The notes: generated by a model not told the origin, from the letters alone. A DNA stretch of 41,281 bases from Gammaproteobacteria bacterium (GCA_022447525.1 JAKVBA010000039.1:1-41281), one strand, 5' to 3'. Positions 18,701-26,332 are shown, counted from the stretch's first letter. Translations and numbers: made by a program.

Positions 18701-18732
18701 TAGCACATGAAAATCTCCTGCAAGAAGACTAG
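12757..18732 (+). CDS. Bacterial alpha-2-macroglobulin (YfhM-type) with thioester
   Basis: A protein of about 1,990 aa in the large bacterial alpha-2-macroglobulin class, a periplasmic protease trap. The thioester motif CWEQ is present (Cys about residue 1469, in NYPYACWEQRLSKG). It is preceded by MG-type beta domains, by the MG/ANA-like block AVAVIDEAVFDLN, and by the hallmark YWNPSIILDSKGRAKFDFDLPDNLTGWRVVAMV. I chose the ATG at 12757 because it starts a normal signal peptide (MKSFITRLLVLGCSLLAL). The in-frame ATG at 12736 adds seven residues. The signal may be SPI or lipoprotein (VLGC is a poor lipobox). The gene is followed after 24 bp by pbpC, the classic pairing in which the trap protects the envelope while PBP1C repairs peptidoglycan. 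Confidence 0.93.
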   Translation: MKSFITRLLVLGCSLLALDATYSPAKSQASDLTILRITPTGDTVRTNNRQIVIKFNKAIKAIGDFAVNEEVPVRISPQLDCAWRWLDTTSLACQLQREDKLKLATKYTVSVAKGLQSLSGATLTESVEHHFVTLRPSVQRVKLEEWVEAKRPIAHIEFNQAVTAESVLESIKFIGSHNGFISSITLPEDQNPLSDEVYLNFDDTLGYSRFPRLYYVDSDPNQQAELRKRTNAKKQARRIWRVALAADLPSATEIRVGVFGNLYGVEGQESGVKNAKIHQFTSLPTFEFKGIECIAGTSNKTLTLSDKQISRVNLNRKNSGGANMGEDKCDPMERVALKFTLPVSAKSLANTLTLTNTDNLDETTDLEADGLWSKSSNEYRVKSFLRNRFNYGSNDLFRLTVPTVLQANKEYQLLSDKSFEDFFGHPLSNQVNAKFYTSNRKPSLFLNHYHSVLESNIDSELPVYITNLDSLMVKNYRVTTSTDGQGGFDFSRVLPEVPNTSYRSPVGVRSLLGGKSGIIAGVLSSEPASTRWSTNSGSRFVSQVTPFHVHAKLGHFESLVWITDLTTGEPVKNAKVSIELENLFNLSPLKPDLANAVSNNKGIARLPGLKDIDPSLDHIYEYRNDKPNWIVKVQKDDSVAFLPIMGEYRASTQIWPYLRAKGGYLRSWGTTSQGVYRAGDQIEFKLYARAPNNQHWSKPPQGQYDVSVIDPKGQALAEYKDIKLNEFGAYSNKFSTVKTSPIGWYEVRLKFKNQHTSLSLSPIRVLVSDFTPSPFRTGSELNADSYNLGDTVKVANNARMHAGGPYANAPTRVTARLNPKTFSTDHPEAKGFRFTHQRNSSQTLFQDQGSLDKNGEWKTEFLIANTEAQYGKISVETAVRDDRGKFVAATSGADFFGRDRFLGLKQSKWVEEVGKDAEVEFLVVDRVGKPVANADVKFSIEHQVTKAARVKGAGNAYLTQYTQEWAPLSECNEVSGKKAKVCKFTPTQPGYHRITAKSTDTKSRAVSNTLYTWAVGEGAVLWDQGNSNTIEIIADKSNYKSGETAKFLVKNPFPDAQALITVERYGVVRSWQQKLKGNTPIIKVPITSDDYPGFYLSIVVASPRVDMPIEDGQVDLGKPSFKMGYLKVDVVDGRKQIEVNVKTQRQVYKPRDNVEVTVKAKPETRFTKSEDKRMELAVAVIDEAVFDLNVKGMAYYDPYQGFNRLDNLGVANYNLLMKLIGRQKFEKKGANPGGGGFGATGPEMRSMDKFVAYWNPSIILDSKGRAKFDFDLPDNLTGWRVVAMVVDKEARMGVGSHSFKVNQPTELRPVMPNQLTATDVVDAGFSVMNRTNKSRKIKVDLRASGSALDAGIAETKTVELEPFERKIVWLSLTASNPGEMVLFAKAEDVAGSRYRDSDAIEHKIPVNPRYVLQTQVNYGSTDTNSVIEPIKFPQGIVSGKGGLQVAISSSVIGNIRGAFKYMRNYPYACWEQRLSKGIAASQYQVLKKHLAAKSDAVDWPASQGLPQLTLDVAAQFQASNGGMTYWINRDDYVSPYLSAYTAMAFVWMREQGYNVPQQVETKLHKYLLAYLRKGVTQQSFKSQLSTRVLALTALAKSKQLGWDEVERYMPHVADMDIFAQSYLLMASIAVNAKRDIPLKLSDAILDQAVQSAGKFHFQNSNSHYPSSLGSVMRSNCAALSGLMQASTISVEMRERLGDLPYKIVRAITQNRGARDHWENTQENVFCMNALADYSEQYESIDPNFEIAATFSSADNNAPISLGAVSFDSLDSASYALESNSVTPAPELTGTVNLSKEGEGRYYYRVSASFAKNDDEARPVNAGIEVYREYSVKRDGKWQLVSSPISLERGELVKVDLFVLTSGPKNFVVVDDPIPAGLEPVNRDLATASVIDSESILKSDKRSRIHLYDRVQQFGRYGSGFYHKELRHDSARFYSDYLSAGNHHLSYTAQVIASGDFAVKPLKVEEMYDPDVFGLGLPGRLKIAHENLLQED

Positions 18733-18756
18733 TCATTACTAGACCCGGAGATCTGT

Positions 18757-21066
18757 ATGCATCGCTTGTTAAAAACGAAGAAGTTCTATGCGACATTTGT
18801 GACTCTTGCTGCTCTCGTGGCATTGGGCCTGATTTCATATCTTGCTTGGTATACAAGTAAGTCAACTTTGAATGAAAAGCAATTAACTTCTCTTCTTTTG
18901 CCGATAAGCTCCCACCAGAAATTAACGCTGAAACAAGAAGGAGAGGGCGATGAACTTTTGTATCCTGCGAGGGCGACAAGGTTCAAACCCCAATTACTCG
19001 ATCGACATGGCCGGCCCTTAACGGTGACCTATCAAAACTCATGGAACTACCATGACAGAGTTGCCCTTCATGACGTGCCAATATTTTTGCAAGAAGCGTT
19101 TCTATTGGCTGAGGATAAGCGCTTTTATGACCATGGCGGCGTTGATTGGGTGGCTAGAGTTAGCGCACTCGTGCAAAATGTTCTCTCATTCGATCTAGTA
19201 CGAGGTGCCAGTACGATCTCGGAACAGCTGGTGAAGATGATGCATCCAAGGCCGCGCTCGTTGAAGTCGAAGTGGGTAGAGGGTTGGGACGCCGTTCGCA
19301 TGGAACGTTTACTGGATAAAGCATCCATCTTTGAGGCTTATTTGAATCAAGTACCTTATGCTGCTAACAGAAGAGGAATTGTTCAAGCGGCAAGATATTA
19401 TTTTGATAGAAACTTAGATACGCTAAATCAAAAGGAGATGTTGGCTCTGGCTGTATTAGTCCGTGCACCGTCACGATTTGATCTCTACAAAAGTACAAAA
19501 AAAATACAAAGTCGCATTGATACCCTTTCCTACCGCATGCGCTCGCTGGACTTACTGACCGATGACCAGTTGACCGCTATCAAAAGTCAGAAAATTAAAC
19601 TGCATCGATCATCAGATCAAATTGATGTAGAGCACTTTGCCAGATACGTCTATGAGAGATTGACTGATAAGCAAAAAGCGAAATTCGTGAAAACAACGCT
19701 TGATTCGAGTATTCAAAAATCCGCAACGGCGTTGCTAAATGAACGTTTGAGCAGTTTGAAAAATAAAAACGTTGGAAATGCGGCGATGATTGTCATTGAT
19801 CATCATACGAATGAGATTTTGGCTTGGGTGGTGGGTAAAACCAGTGAAAATCAGGCCGGCTACTTCAATACGGTCACAACGCCAAGGCAGCCCGGTTCCA
19901 CACTAAAGCCGTTTGTTTTCGCTAGCGCCATGGAAAAAGGCTGGACAGCAGCCACGATGATTTCCGACACTCCTCTTCAAGAGGCGGTTGGCGTTGGTGT
20001 ACATAGTTATCGAAACTATAGTAATTCTTTCTATGGAGAAATCAGCTTGAGAGAATCCTTGGGGAATTCTTTGAATATTCCTGTGATTCGTGCAGTGGAC
20101 CACATTGGTCAGGAAGAGCTTGCAAATAAGTTTGGGCAATTGGGGTTCAATAGTCTTGAAAAAAACTGGCAAAACTTAGGGAGTGGCGTTGCTTTGGGTA
20201 ATGGCGAGGTGAGTCTATTCGATTTGGCGCAGGCCTACAGCGTGTTAGCCAAACGTGGCAAATTTGAGCCTTTGACGATTTTTACCGAGCACATAGCGCC
20301 GGAAAGTAAGACTGTTTTTAGCAAAGAGATCACATCGCTGATTGCTGATATATTGTCTGATGATCAGGCTAGAGCAAAAGAATTTGGTTCATCAGGAGTG
20401 CTATCATATCCGATTCAAACCGCGGTAAAGACTGGAACATCCAATGATCATCGAGATGCTTGGATTATGGGGTTTAATCACCGGTTTTTGATTGGTGTTT
20501 GGATGGGAAACCTCGATAACGAACCAATGCTTAAAATCACCGGATCTTCCGGACCAGCGCCATTAATGAAGTCTATGTTTGCGGTGTTAAACAACATGGT
20601 TGAGCCTAGAGCTCTTTATTTAAGTCCGGACCTGATAGCTACCAAAGTATGCTTAGATAGTGGTTATCTAGCGGATGACGGGTGCGCGAGCAAACACGAG
20701 TACTTCCTACCAAAGCAGATCGCGCAACACGCAGTTTCGAAGGCATCGGTACATCGATCTGAGGTCAAGCAAGTAACACAAGGTAGATTGACTCAAGCGT
20801 ATAAATTGCTTGCACCTTTAAATAATATCGATTTGGCGTTTGATCCACGTATACCCAAATCATTACAAGTATTTCAATTTAAACTCAATGAAACAAAGGG
20901 ACTGTATAGAGTAGAGTGGTATTTGAATGATCGGCTTATGGCTGTTAACTCTGGTGAAGCTTATGATTGGCAAGTTGAGCGCGGCGAGTTTTCTTTACAA
21001 GTTAAATTATTCAGGATCGGCGAGACAGAGCCAAGCATTCTCTATTCAAATTATCGAGTCAAATAG
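18757..21066 (+). CDS. pbpC: Penicillin-binding protein 1C
   Basis: A class A bifunctional PBP of 769 aa with an N-terminal membrane anchor (FVTLAALVALGLISYLAW). The glycosyltransferase domain shows AFLLAEDKRFYDHGGVDW (Glu119 catalytic) and RGASTISEQLVKM. The transpeptidase domain has the SxxK motif STLK at 381-384, an SxN-region YSNSF, and KTGT from Lys558. A C-terminal ~80-residue BiPBP_C-like beta domain ends the protein, as in PbpC rather than PBP1A/1B. The start has a good ribosome-binding site, CGGAG. It directly follows the alpha-2-macroglobulin gene with a 24-bp gap, so the two are almost certainly co-transcribed. It ends four bases from the convergent phosphoribosyltransferase gene with no clear terminator. 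Confidence 0.95.
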   Translation: MHRLLKTKKFYATFVTLAALVALGLISYLAWYTSKSTLNEKQLTSLLLPISSHQKLTLKQEGEGDELLYPARATRFKPQLLDRHGRPLTVTYQNSWNYHDRVALHDVPIFLQEAFLLAEDKRFYDHGGVDWVARVSALVQNVLSFDLVRGASTISEQLVKMMHPRPRSLKSKWVEGWDAVRMERLLDKASIFEAYLNQVPYAANRRGIVQAARYYFDRNLDTLNQKEMLALAVLVRAPSRFDLYKSTKKIQSRIDTLSYRMRSLDLLTDDQLTAIKSQKIKLHRSSDQIDVEHFARYVYERLTDKQKAKFVKTTLDSSIQKSATALLNERLSSLKNKNVGNAAMIVIDHHTNEILAWVVGKTSENQAGYFNTVTTPRQPGSTLKPFVFASAMEKGWTAATMISDTPLQEAVGVGVHSYRNYSNSFYGEISLRESLGNSLNIPVIRAVDHIGQEELANKFGQLGFNSLEKNWQNLGSGVALGNGEVSLFDLAQAYSVLAKRGKFEPLTIFTEHIAPESKTVFSKEITSLIADILSDDQARAKEFGSSGVLSYPIQTAVKTGTSNDHRDAWIMGFNHRFLIGVWMGNLDNEPMLKITGSSGPAPLMKSMFAVLNNMVEPRALYLSPDLIATKVCLDSGYLADDGCASKHEYFLPKQIAQHAVSKASVHRSEVKQVTQGRLTQAYKLLAPLNNIDLAFDPRIPKSLQVFQFKLNETKGLYRVEWYLNDRLMAVNSGEAYDWQVERGEFSLQVKLFRIGETEPSILYSNYRVK

Positions 21067-21070
21067 CCCT

Positions 21071-21634
21071 TTAAGACTTCAGTAGATTTGCAAGCTCTGG
21101 TTTTTGAGTGCGAATTTCTTCTTCCGAAAGATCAGTCAATTCATGCGGAAATACCAGCCAGTCATCTGTTTCGTGTAGGTAAAAATCGGGTGTGTATTCA
21201 GTTAAGTTACGAGCAGGTTTGTACCATGGACAGGCTATTTTCATTGAATGAGGCATATTACGTCGAGTTCTCAATGCCATATGGTCAAAAATAGCCTTGA
21301 TGCTTCTGCCTGAATCAAAGACGTCATCAACTAGTAAAACCTCATCTTCAGCGTTAACGTTTTCGATTATGTAATCCAGTCCGTGAACTCTTACATTTTT
21401 ATCTTGACGATTTATTCCGTAATAGGATGAGGTTCTAATCGCAATATGATCGGTGGGGACGCGCATGTATTCAAAATACTCTTGTATTGCGATACCGACA
21501 GGAGCACCTCCACGCCAAACGCCGATAATAAAGTCTGGGCGATAGCCGCTATCGTAGATTTTTTGAGCAAGTTTGAAAGAATCAATCAAAAGATCATTTG
21601 CACTTATAAAATGCTTGTTTGGTATTTGGCTCAT
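21071..21634 (-). CDS. Purine phosphoribosyltransferase (hypoxanthine/guanine type)
   Basis: A 187-aa type I phosphoribosyltransferase. The PRPP-binding loop is VLLVDDVFDSGRSIKAI (~99-115), and the pyrophosphate loop is GVWRGGAPVG (38-47). The WYKPARNLTEYTPDFYLHETDDWLVFPHE block resembles the XGPRT/HPRT-like group (Gpt-like), where an aromatic residue stacks on the purine. It converts a purine base plus PRPP to the nucleoside monophosphate in the cytoplasm. It is the last gene of a three-gene minus-strand operon after the deoxyribosyltransferase and an NCS2 base permease (39-bp gap). That context fits trapping of imported bases. The exact base preference (hypoxanthine, guanine or xanthine) cannot be read from the sequence. 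Confidence 0.88.
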   Translation of the reverse strand: MSQIPNKHFISANDLLIDSFKLAQKIYDSGYRPDFIIGVWRGGAPVGIAIQEYFEYMRVPTDHIAIRTSSYYGINRQDKNVRVHGLDYIIENVNAEDEVLLVDDVFDSGRSIKAIFDHMALRTRRNMPHSMKIACPWYKPARNLTEYTPDFYLHETDDWLVFPHELTDLSEEEIRTQKPELANLLKS

Positions 21635-21673
21635 ATGGCGTGTGTCTAAATCAATTGAAATACAAAAACGGCA

Positions 21674-22960
21674 TTATAAGAATGTGAATTTGAGAGCAAA
21701 AATCAGAGCGATCACTATCACTGCTATTGGGCATCGGTTAATCTGACCCGAAAATAATTTAATACCAGCGTAAGCTATGAAGGCCATGCCAATTCCATCT
21801 GCAATCGAATAGCTCATTGGCATCGCTACCATTGCTATAACGGCAGGTGCGGATTCGGAAATGTCGTCCCAATCCAAGCCAGTTATTGATTTAATCATTA
21901 AGCACGCCACAAATAAAAGCGCGGCGCCGGTTGCAAAACTTGGGATACTCTTCGCCAGAGGCTCGAAAAATAAGCAGAATAAAAACAAAATGGCGGTCGT
22001 GATCGCTGTCAAGCCTGTCTTACCACCAGCTTCAACACCAGCTGCTGACTCTATGTAGGAAGTAGTAGGTGAGGTGCCTAAAAGTGCGCCTGCCGTTGTT
22101 GCCGTCGAATCGGCGAGAAGCGCCTTTTTCAGTCGAGGTAAACGACCATTTTTGTCCAACATGTTTGCTTGGTTAGCAACTCCTACGAGAGTTCCTGCGG
22201 TGTCGAAAACGTCAACCAGCAGCAATGTCAGTATAACCGTCACCATTGACAGTTCTAACGCACCTACGATATCTAGTTCAAGTAACGCGCTTGGTGATGG
22301 AGGTAGCGAGAATAGACCTGCAAACTCGTGTATTCCCAGCGCGAGTGCAATTGCCGAGATGGATAGTATGCCTATCAAAACAGCGGCTTTAACCTTCTTT
22401 ACTGTCAATGCAGCTATCAGGATGAATCCAACCAACATCAGTATTGCCGGTGGTTGCTTGAGATCTCCAAGACTAATTAAAGTTGCCGAATTGTCCACGA
22501 CGACACCGCTACCAGTGAGTGCAATGACGCCTAAAAACAAACCAATTCCTGCTGACATCCCAAGTTTTAGAGATTTTGGAATCGAATTGATCAGCCACTC
22601 ACGAACAGGAAGAACGCTAAGTACTATAAATAGTGTTCCGGAAACGAAAACAGCACCTAATGCAACCTGCCATGGAATCCCCATACCCAAAACTATTCCA
22701 TATGCAAAAAACGCGTTTTGACCCATCCCGGGTGCCTGAGCAATAGGGTAGTTGGCGTACACTCCCATTATCAAACTACCTAGTGCGGCTGCAATGCATG
22801 TGGCGACAAACACAGCACCGAAATCCATCCCGGCATCACTCAAAATCGCTGGATTGACCGCAACGATATAAGCCATGCTAAGGAAGGTTGTTATTCCCGC
22901 GCTAACTTCTTGGCGCACACTTGTCTGATTGCCATTGAGATTAAAGTATTTTTCTAACAT
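21674..22960 (-). CDS. NCS2-family purine base permease (AzgA/PbuG-like)
   Basis: A 428-aa, highly hydrophobic transporter of the adenine/guanine/hypoxanthine branch of NCS2. Landmarks are the opening EVSAGITTFLSMAYIVAVNPAILSDAGMD, the half-helix YPIAQAPGMGQNAFFAYG, LLLVDVFDTAGTLVGVANQANML, and GTSPTTSYIESAAGVEAGGKTGLTA. The last two hold the conserved acidic and Thr/Ser residues of the substrate site. It imports purine bases by proton symport. Its ATG lies three bases after the stop of the deoxyribosyltransferase gene and is probably translationally coupled to it. The phosphoribosyltransferase gene follows. The specificity is inferred from family resemblance. Confidence 0.92.
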   Translation of the reverse strand: MLEKYFNLNGNQTSVRQEVSAGITTFLSMAYIVAVNPAILSDAGMDFGAVFVATCIAAALGSLIMGVYANYPIAQAPGMGQNAFFAYGIVLGMGIPWQVALGAVFVSGTLFIVLSVLPVREWLINSIPKSLKLGMSAGIGLFLGVIALTGSGVVVDNSATLISLGDLKQPPAILMLVGFILIAALTVKKVKAAVLIGILSISAIALALGIHEFAGLFSLPPSPSALLELDIVGALELSMVTVILTLLLVDVFDTAGTLVGVANQANMLDKNGRLPRLKKALLADSTATTAGALLGTSPTTSYIESAAGVEAGGKTGLTAITTAILFLFCLFFEPLAKSIPSFATGAALLFVACLMIKSITGLDWDDISESAPAVIAMVAMPMSYSIADGIGMAFIAYAGIKLFSGQINRCPIAVIVIALIFALKFTFL

Positions 22961-22963
22961 GAC

Positions 22964-23530
22964 TTACTGTTGTCTATTGATATGCTCTGCAATCTGTAAG
23001 ATCGCGGCCTCGAAAGAAGCGGCAATACGATGGTTGTCGGCATCGATAGAGCCAATCATCATTAAATTGTCAGCCATTTCGAAGTTTTCAATGCTCTGCC
23101 CAAAAACGTCAGTGTCCTGTCTTTCTTTAGACACCGGGTAATATTTTCTTACTTTCTCTTTGTAAATGCTTGGTTTTTCTGATTTTCCGTAGAATGGCTC
23201 AGCGTCATAATAAGCGAAGACAGGCTTATTGAGTCCCTCCATGTATCCCATTTCAAAAGCGGTGCCAACATCCATGCTTGGTCCGCGAAAGCGAATCATA
23301 TTAGCCGTGACAAAATTTGCTTTTTGCATTAGCTCAATATTGGCTTTATATATACCAATACCAGTATTGAAATCATGATTGAAGTTTTCTATCTGATTAT
23401 CCATTGGGTACAAACCAACAAGATTGAAGGGCCAATCGTATTTTTGATTGAGCTCCTTTATCTTTGCCTTTTTAGTAACGCCGGCACCAATTGGGTCAGG
23501 TAGAAAAACCTCAGGTCCAGCTAAATACAC
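22964..23530 (-). CDS. Nucleoside 2-deoxyribosyltransferase domain (5' end apparently frame-shifted)
   Basis: Family features are the first strand and loop YLAGPEVFLPDP, a middle region ANFVTANMIRFRGPSMDVGTAFEMGYMEG with the catalytic Glu in GTAFEMGY, and the helical C-terminus. These enzymes move 2-deoxyribose between bases or hydrolyse the bond. The frame as it stands can begin only at GTG 23530, which has no ribosome-binding site and cuts into the first beta strand. The same frame stays open upstream for about 20 codons (..ETSTVQPESPTYYV) without a start. It reaches a run of four A where a lipoprotein signal peptide ends in another frame. A +1 shift there would give one 234-residue lipoprotein. 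It heads the operon with the purine permease. Confidence 0.8.
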   Translation of the reverse strand: MYLAGPEVFLPDPIGAGVTKKAKIKELNQKYDWPFNLVGLYPMDNQIENFNHDFNTGIGIYKANIELMQKANFVTANMIRFRGPSMDVGTAFEMGYMEGLNKPVFAYYDAEPFYGKSEKPSIYKEKVRKYYPVSKERQDTDVFGQSIENFEMADNLMMIGSIDADNHRIAASFEAAILQIAEHINRQQ

Positions 23531-23573
23531 GTAGTAAGTAGGCGACTCTGGTTGTACAGTTGAGGTTTCAATA

Positions 23574-23669
23574 TCAACTTTTAGGTTGACAACCCGCTAA
23601 TAAAAGCGCAGCAGTTGCACAAAGGATCGTTACGGTTTGGCGATGTAATCTGGAGAGTTTGAAGGTCAT
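23574..23669 (-). CDS. Lipoprotein signal peptide ORF, one frame from the deoxyribosyltransferase
   Basis: A 31-codon frame from ATG 23669 encodes a short basic n-region (KLSRLHRQ), a hydrophobic core (TVTILCATAALLL) and the lipobox LLAGC, followed by QPKS and a TGA stop. This is a complete type II signal peptide with nothing left to export. Just past the cysteine the DNA reads CCTAAAAGTTGA. Skipping one base in the AAAA (23579-23582 on the plus strand) joins it to the open deoxyribosyltransferase frame (..QPKVDIETSTVQPESP). It is most likely the broken 5' end of that gene, through mutation, sequencing error or less likely programmed +1 frameshifting. No strong ribosome-binding site is visible. 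Confidence 0.7.
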   Translation of the reverse strand: MTFKLSRLHRQTVTILCATAALLLAGCQPKS

Positions 23670-23792
23670 TGTGAATGTGGGTGTAAATGGTAGATCGCGT
23701 TAAGTTATGAGTTGCTGAAGATACCACGATGTTAACGGTTTTAGCAGCATATGATTTTTTTGAGTTATTGATTTTTCATAGGAGGGACGGTT

Positions 23793-24146
23793 GTGTTAGT
23801 GGATTCTAAAGAAAAGGACACTCGAGTTTTCATGTTCCATGCTATGTGGTTTAAGCCTGATGGGGGGGCTGAAACCTATCAGAAATACCTAAAACGAGCT
23901 ATTCCATTGGTCGAATCCGTCGGGGGTCGAAAACTCAGAAGTTTGGAGCCCGAACGGGCTCTTGTGGGAGAGTTCGATGCTGATCTGATGTTTTTTGTCG
24001 AATACCCATCTTGGGCAGCCTATAAGAAATTTGTGAGTAGCCCGGATCATCATAAGATAGCCTATTTACGGGAGAGCGCCTTGGATAAGATGATACTGCT
24101 AAAATGCAATCGTCCGATCAATCGACGCTCTGGTTCAAACAAATAG
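23793..24146 (+). CDS. DUF1330-like ferredoxin-fold protein
   Basis: A 117-aa protein with the DUF1330 pattern: YQKYLKRAIPLVESVGGRKLRSLEPERALVGEFDADLMFFVEYPSWAAYKKFVSSPDHHKIAYLRESALDKM. The GGR turn, the EYPSxxAAxxFxxSP block and the following arginine are what this dimeric alpha/beta-barrel family shows. The biochemical role of the family is unknown. The GTG start at 23793 is supported by an excellent ribosome-binding site, AGGAGGG, six bases upstream. It is divergent from the deoxyribosyltransferase operon and followed by 240 bp of leader before deaD, so probably monocistronic. Confidence 0.75.
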   Translation: MLVDSKEKDTRVFMFHAMWFKPDGGAETYQKYLKRAIPLVESVGGRKLRSLEPERALVGEFDADLMFFVEYPSWAAYKKFVSSPDHHKIAYLRESALDKMILLKCNRPINRRSGSNK

Positions 24147-24220
24147 CCTTTGAGCTCAAATAATCTTCAAAGTTTGTCCAGCAAGGGTAAATCATCTGCT
24201 TTTTAAACGAATCCCGTGTT

Positions 24221-24355
24221 TTTAGTACGGCTAAACAGCTATACTCGCCCGTCTTAAAATCTGGCCATACAGATTTCTTGTCGATTTCAAACTTCAGGTT
24301 TGCGTTTGCTTTGCCTGGGGATTGGTAAGACCCTCTTTTTACGAGTAAGACTCGT
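24221..24355 (+). promoter_or_regulatory. Hairpin-containing leader upstream of deaD
   Basis: The 243-bp gap before deaD contains two small perfect hairpins, TTTAG-N5-CTAAA (24221-24235) and ACGAGT-AAG-ACTCGT (24341-24355). Long structured leaders are known for deaD/csdA cold-shock mRNAs in enterobacteria. Here the structure is seen and the cold role is inferred. Confidence 0.3.
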
Positions 24356-24389
24356 TACTTTCCTGGCTAATCGAGAGCCATAAATTCTA

Positions 24390-26297
24390 ATGACAAACCC
24401 AGTAATGTTCAGTGAGTTGGGGTTACCCGAATCAATATTAAAAGCGATAACAGAATTGGGTTATGAAAAACCATCCCCGATTCAGGAGCGAAGCCTACCA
24501 GTATTGTTAAGTGGGCAAGATCTTCTTGGTCAGGCTCAGACAGGTACCGGTAAAACAGCGGCTTTTGCGTTGCCGTTATTAAGCAAAATAGATCCAAAGT
24601 TGCGATCGCCGCAATTGCTGGTTTTGGCCCCCACCAGAGAATTAGCCATTCAAGTAGCCGAGGCTTGTCAGCAATACTCTAAACATATAAAAGGTCTAAA
24701 CATATTACCCATCTATGGTGGGCAGTCCTACACCATACAACTTCGTCAGCTAAAACGTGGTGCCCAGGTTGTAGTCGGAACTCCCGGTCGTGTCATGGAT
24801 CATATGCGTCGCAATACACTAGTACTGGATCATCTTAAATCAATCGTCTTGGATGAAGCCGATGAAATGCTGCGGATGGGATTTATCGACGACGTTAAGT
24901 GGGTGCTTGAACAGGCTCCGCAAGAGCGGCAGGTGGCACTGTTCTCAGCCACTATGCCCAAAGAAGTGAAAAAAGTAGCTGATCGATATTTGTCAGATCC
25001 AGCTCATATTAAAATAGAGAGCAAAACAGCGACTGCAGCGAATATTTCGCAGCGCTACTGGGTGGTTAAAGGTACTCATAAGCTAGATGCCATCACTCGA
25101 GTTTTGGAGAGTGAGAATACAGACGGCGTTATCATTTTTGTAAGAACTAAAAATGCTACGGTTGAATTAGCCGATAAACTTCAAGCTAGAGGTTTCAGGG
25201 CAGAACCCTTGAATGGGGACATACCTCAAGCAAATCGCGAAAAAGTAGTTGATAGATTAAAACAAAATAAGCTGGATCTTTTGATAGCTACTGATGTTGT
25301 TGCCAGAGGCCTTGATGTAGAAAGGATAAGTCATGTAATTAACTACGATGTGCCTCATGATACCGAATCTTATATTCATAGGATTGGCCGTACTGGTCGA
25401 GCTGGGCGTAGTGGTCAGGCAATTCTTTTTATTGCTCCGCGCGAGAAGCGTATGCTGCGTGCGATAGAGCGGGCAACAAAGCAAAATATTGAACCAATGC
25501 CACTTCCATCAGTGGACGACATCAACAAAAACAGAGTCGAACGTTTCAAGGGTAGAATAATTGATGCAATTCAGTCTGAGAATCTGGATATTTATTCTCA
25601 GCTAATAACTGAGTTGCAATCAGAGCATGAGGTCAGTGCAGAACAGATTGCTGCGGCGAGTTGTTTTATTGCTCAAGGCGGTACTAAATTTCTTTTAGAA
25701 GAAAGTGAATTGGTAAACGATACGCGGGGTAATCGAGCCCGTAGGTCGGGTGATACAAAGCCTGCACCTGACCTTACTCCGGTTAGTTTGAAAGAATTTC
25801 CTGAAGTCAAAATGCAGCGCTTCCTTATTCATGTTGGGCATCAACATCGTGTTAAGCCGGGTAGTATAGTGGGTTGCATTGCCAATGAAGCGGAGCTTGA
25901 GAGTAAGTACATCGGCGATATTGAAATCCGCGACACCTACTCAACCGTAGATTTGCCTGCGGATATGCCGAAAGAGGTGATGGGTGTACTTCGTAAAGCA
26001 AGGGTCTCAAATAAGCCCTTGATGATTGAAAGATATAAATCGGAGCCAGTATCTGAAGGTGAATTTAAGCAAGAGGGGAGATCAAGGGAGTTTAAACCTA
26101 AGCGTCGAAGCGGGTTCAAAAGTGGCGATAGAGCTGGAGCGAAAAGTGGATACAAAAAAGATGGTTATAAAGGCAATGGCGAGGGTTCAAAGAAGAATGG
26201 AAAGTCCTATAATTCCAAAAATAAAAAGTCGAGCAAAGGAAAAAAAGGGCCAACGTCTGAATATGCCAAGAAAAAGCGTAAAGATAGGCAAAAGTGA
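24390..26297 (+). CDS. deaD: DEAD-box RNA helicase DeaD/CsdA
   Basis: Has every DEAD-box motif in order: Q motif (FSELGLPESILKAITELGYEKPSPIQ), AQTGTGKT, PTRELAIQ, TPGRVMDH, DEADEM, SATMP, then ATDVVARGLDVERI and HRIGRTGRAGR. After the helicase core comes the DbpA-type RNA-binding domain (RFLIHVGHQHRVKPGSIVGCIANEAELESKYIGDIEIRDTYSTVDLP). It ends in a ~90-residue basic Lys/Gly/Ser-rich tail. At 635 aa it matches E. coli DeaD (629). It unwinds RNA during ribosome assembly and mRNA decay, especially in the cold. An HExxH lipoprotein gene follows after 35 bp and may share the transcript. The SD before the ATG is weak; Met6 at 24405 is an alternative start. Confidence 0.94.
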   Translation: MTNPVMFSELGLPESILKAITELGYEKPSPIQERSLPVLLSGQDLLGQAQTGTGKTAAFALPLLSKIDPKLRSPQLLVLAPTRELAIQVAEACQQYSKHIKGLNILPIYGGQSYTIQLRQLKRGAQVVVGTPGRVMDHMRRNTLVLDHLKSIVLDEADEMLRMGFIDDVKWVLEQAPQERQVALFSATMPKEVKKVADRYLSDPAHIKIESKTATAANISQRYWVVKGTHKLDAITRVLESENTDGVIIFVRTKNATVELADKLQARGFRAEPLNGDIPQANREKVVDRLKQNKLDLLIATDVVARGLDVERISHVINYDVPHDTESYIHRIGRTGRAGRSGQAILFIAPREKRMLRAIERATKQNIEPMPLPSVDDINKNRVERFKGRIIDAIQSENLDIYSQLITELQSEHEVSAEQIAAASCFIAQGGTKFLLEESELVNDTRGNRARRSGDTKPAPDLTPVSLKEFPEVKMQRFLIHVGHQHRVKPGSIVGCIANEAELESKYIGDIEIRDTYSTVDLPADMPKEVMGVLRKARVSNKPLMIERYKSEPVSEGEFKQEGRSREFKPKRRSGFKSGDRAGAKSGYKKDGYKGNGEGSKKNGKSYNSKNKKSSKGKKGPTSEYAKKKRKDRQK

Positions 26298-26332
26298 CAT
26301 AGCATTCTATCTGTAGTGGTTTCGTTTAGGAC

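Noticed and set aside
22074-22721. 215-aa plus-strand frame inside the NCS2 permease gene
   Set aside because: It is antisense to a clearly conserved transporter, and its Ser/Thr/Pro-rich composition is the typical reverse shadow of a hydrophobic gene.
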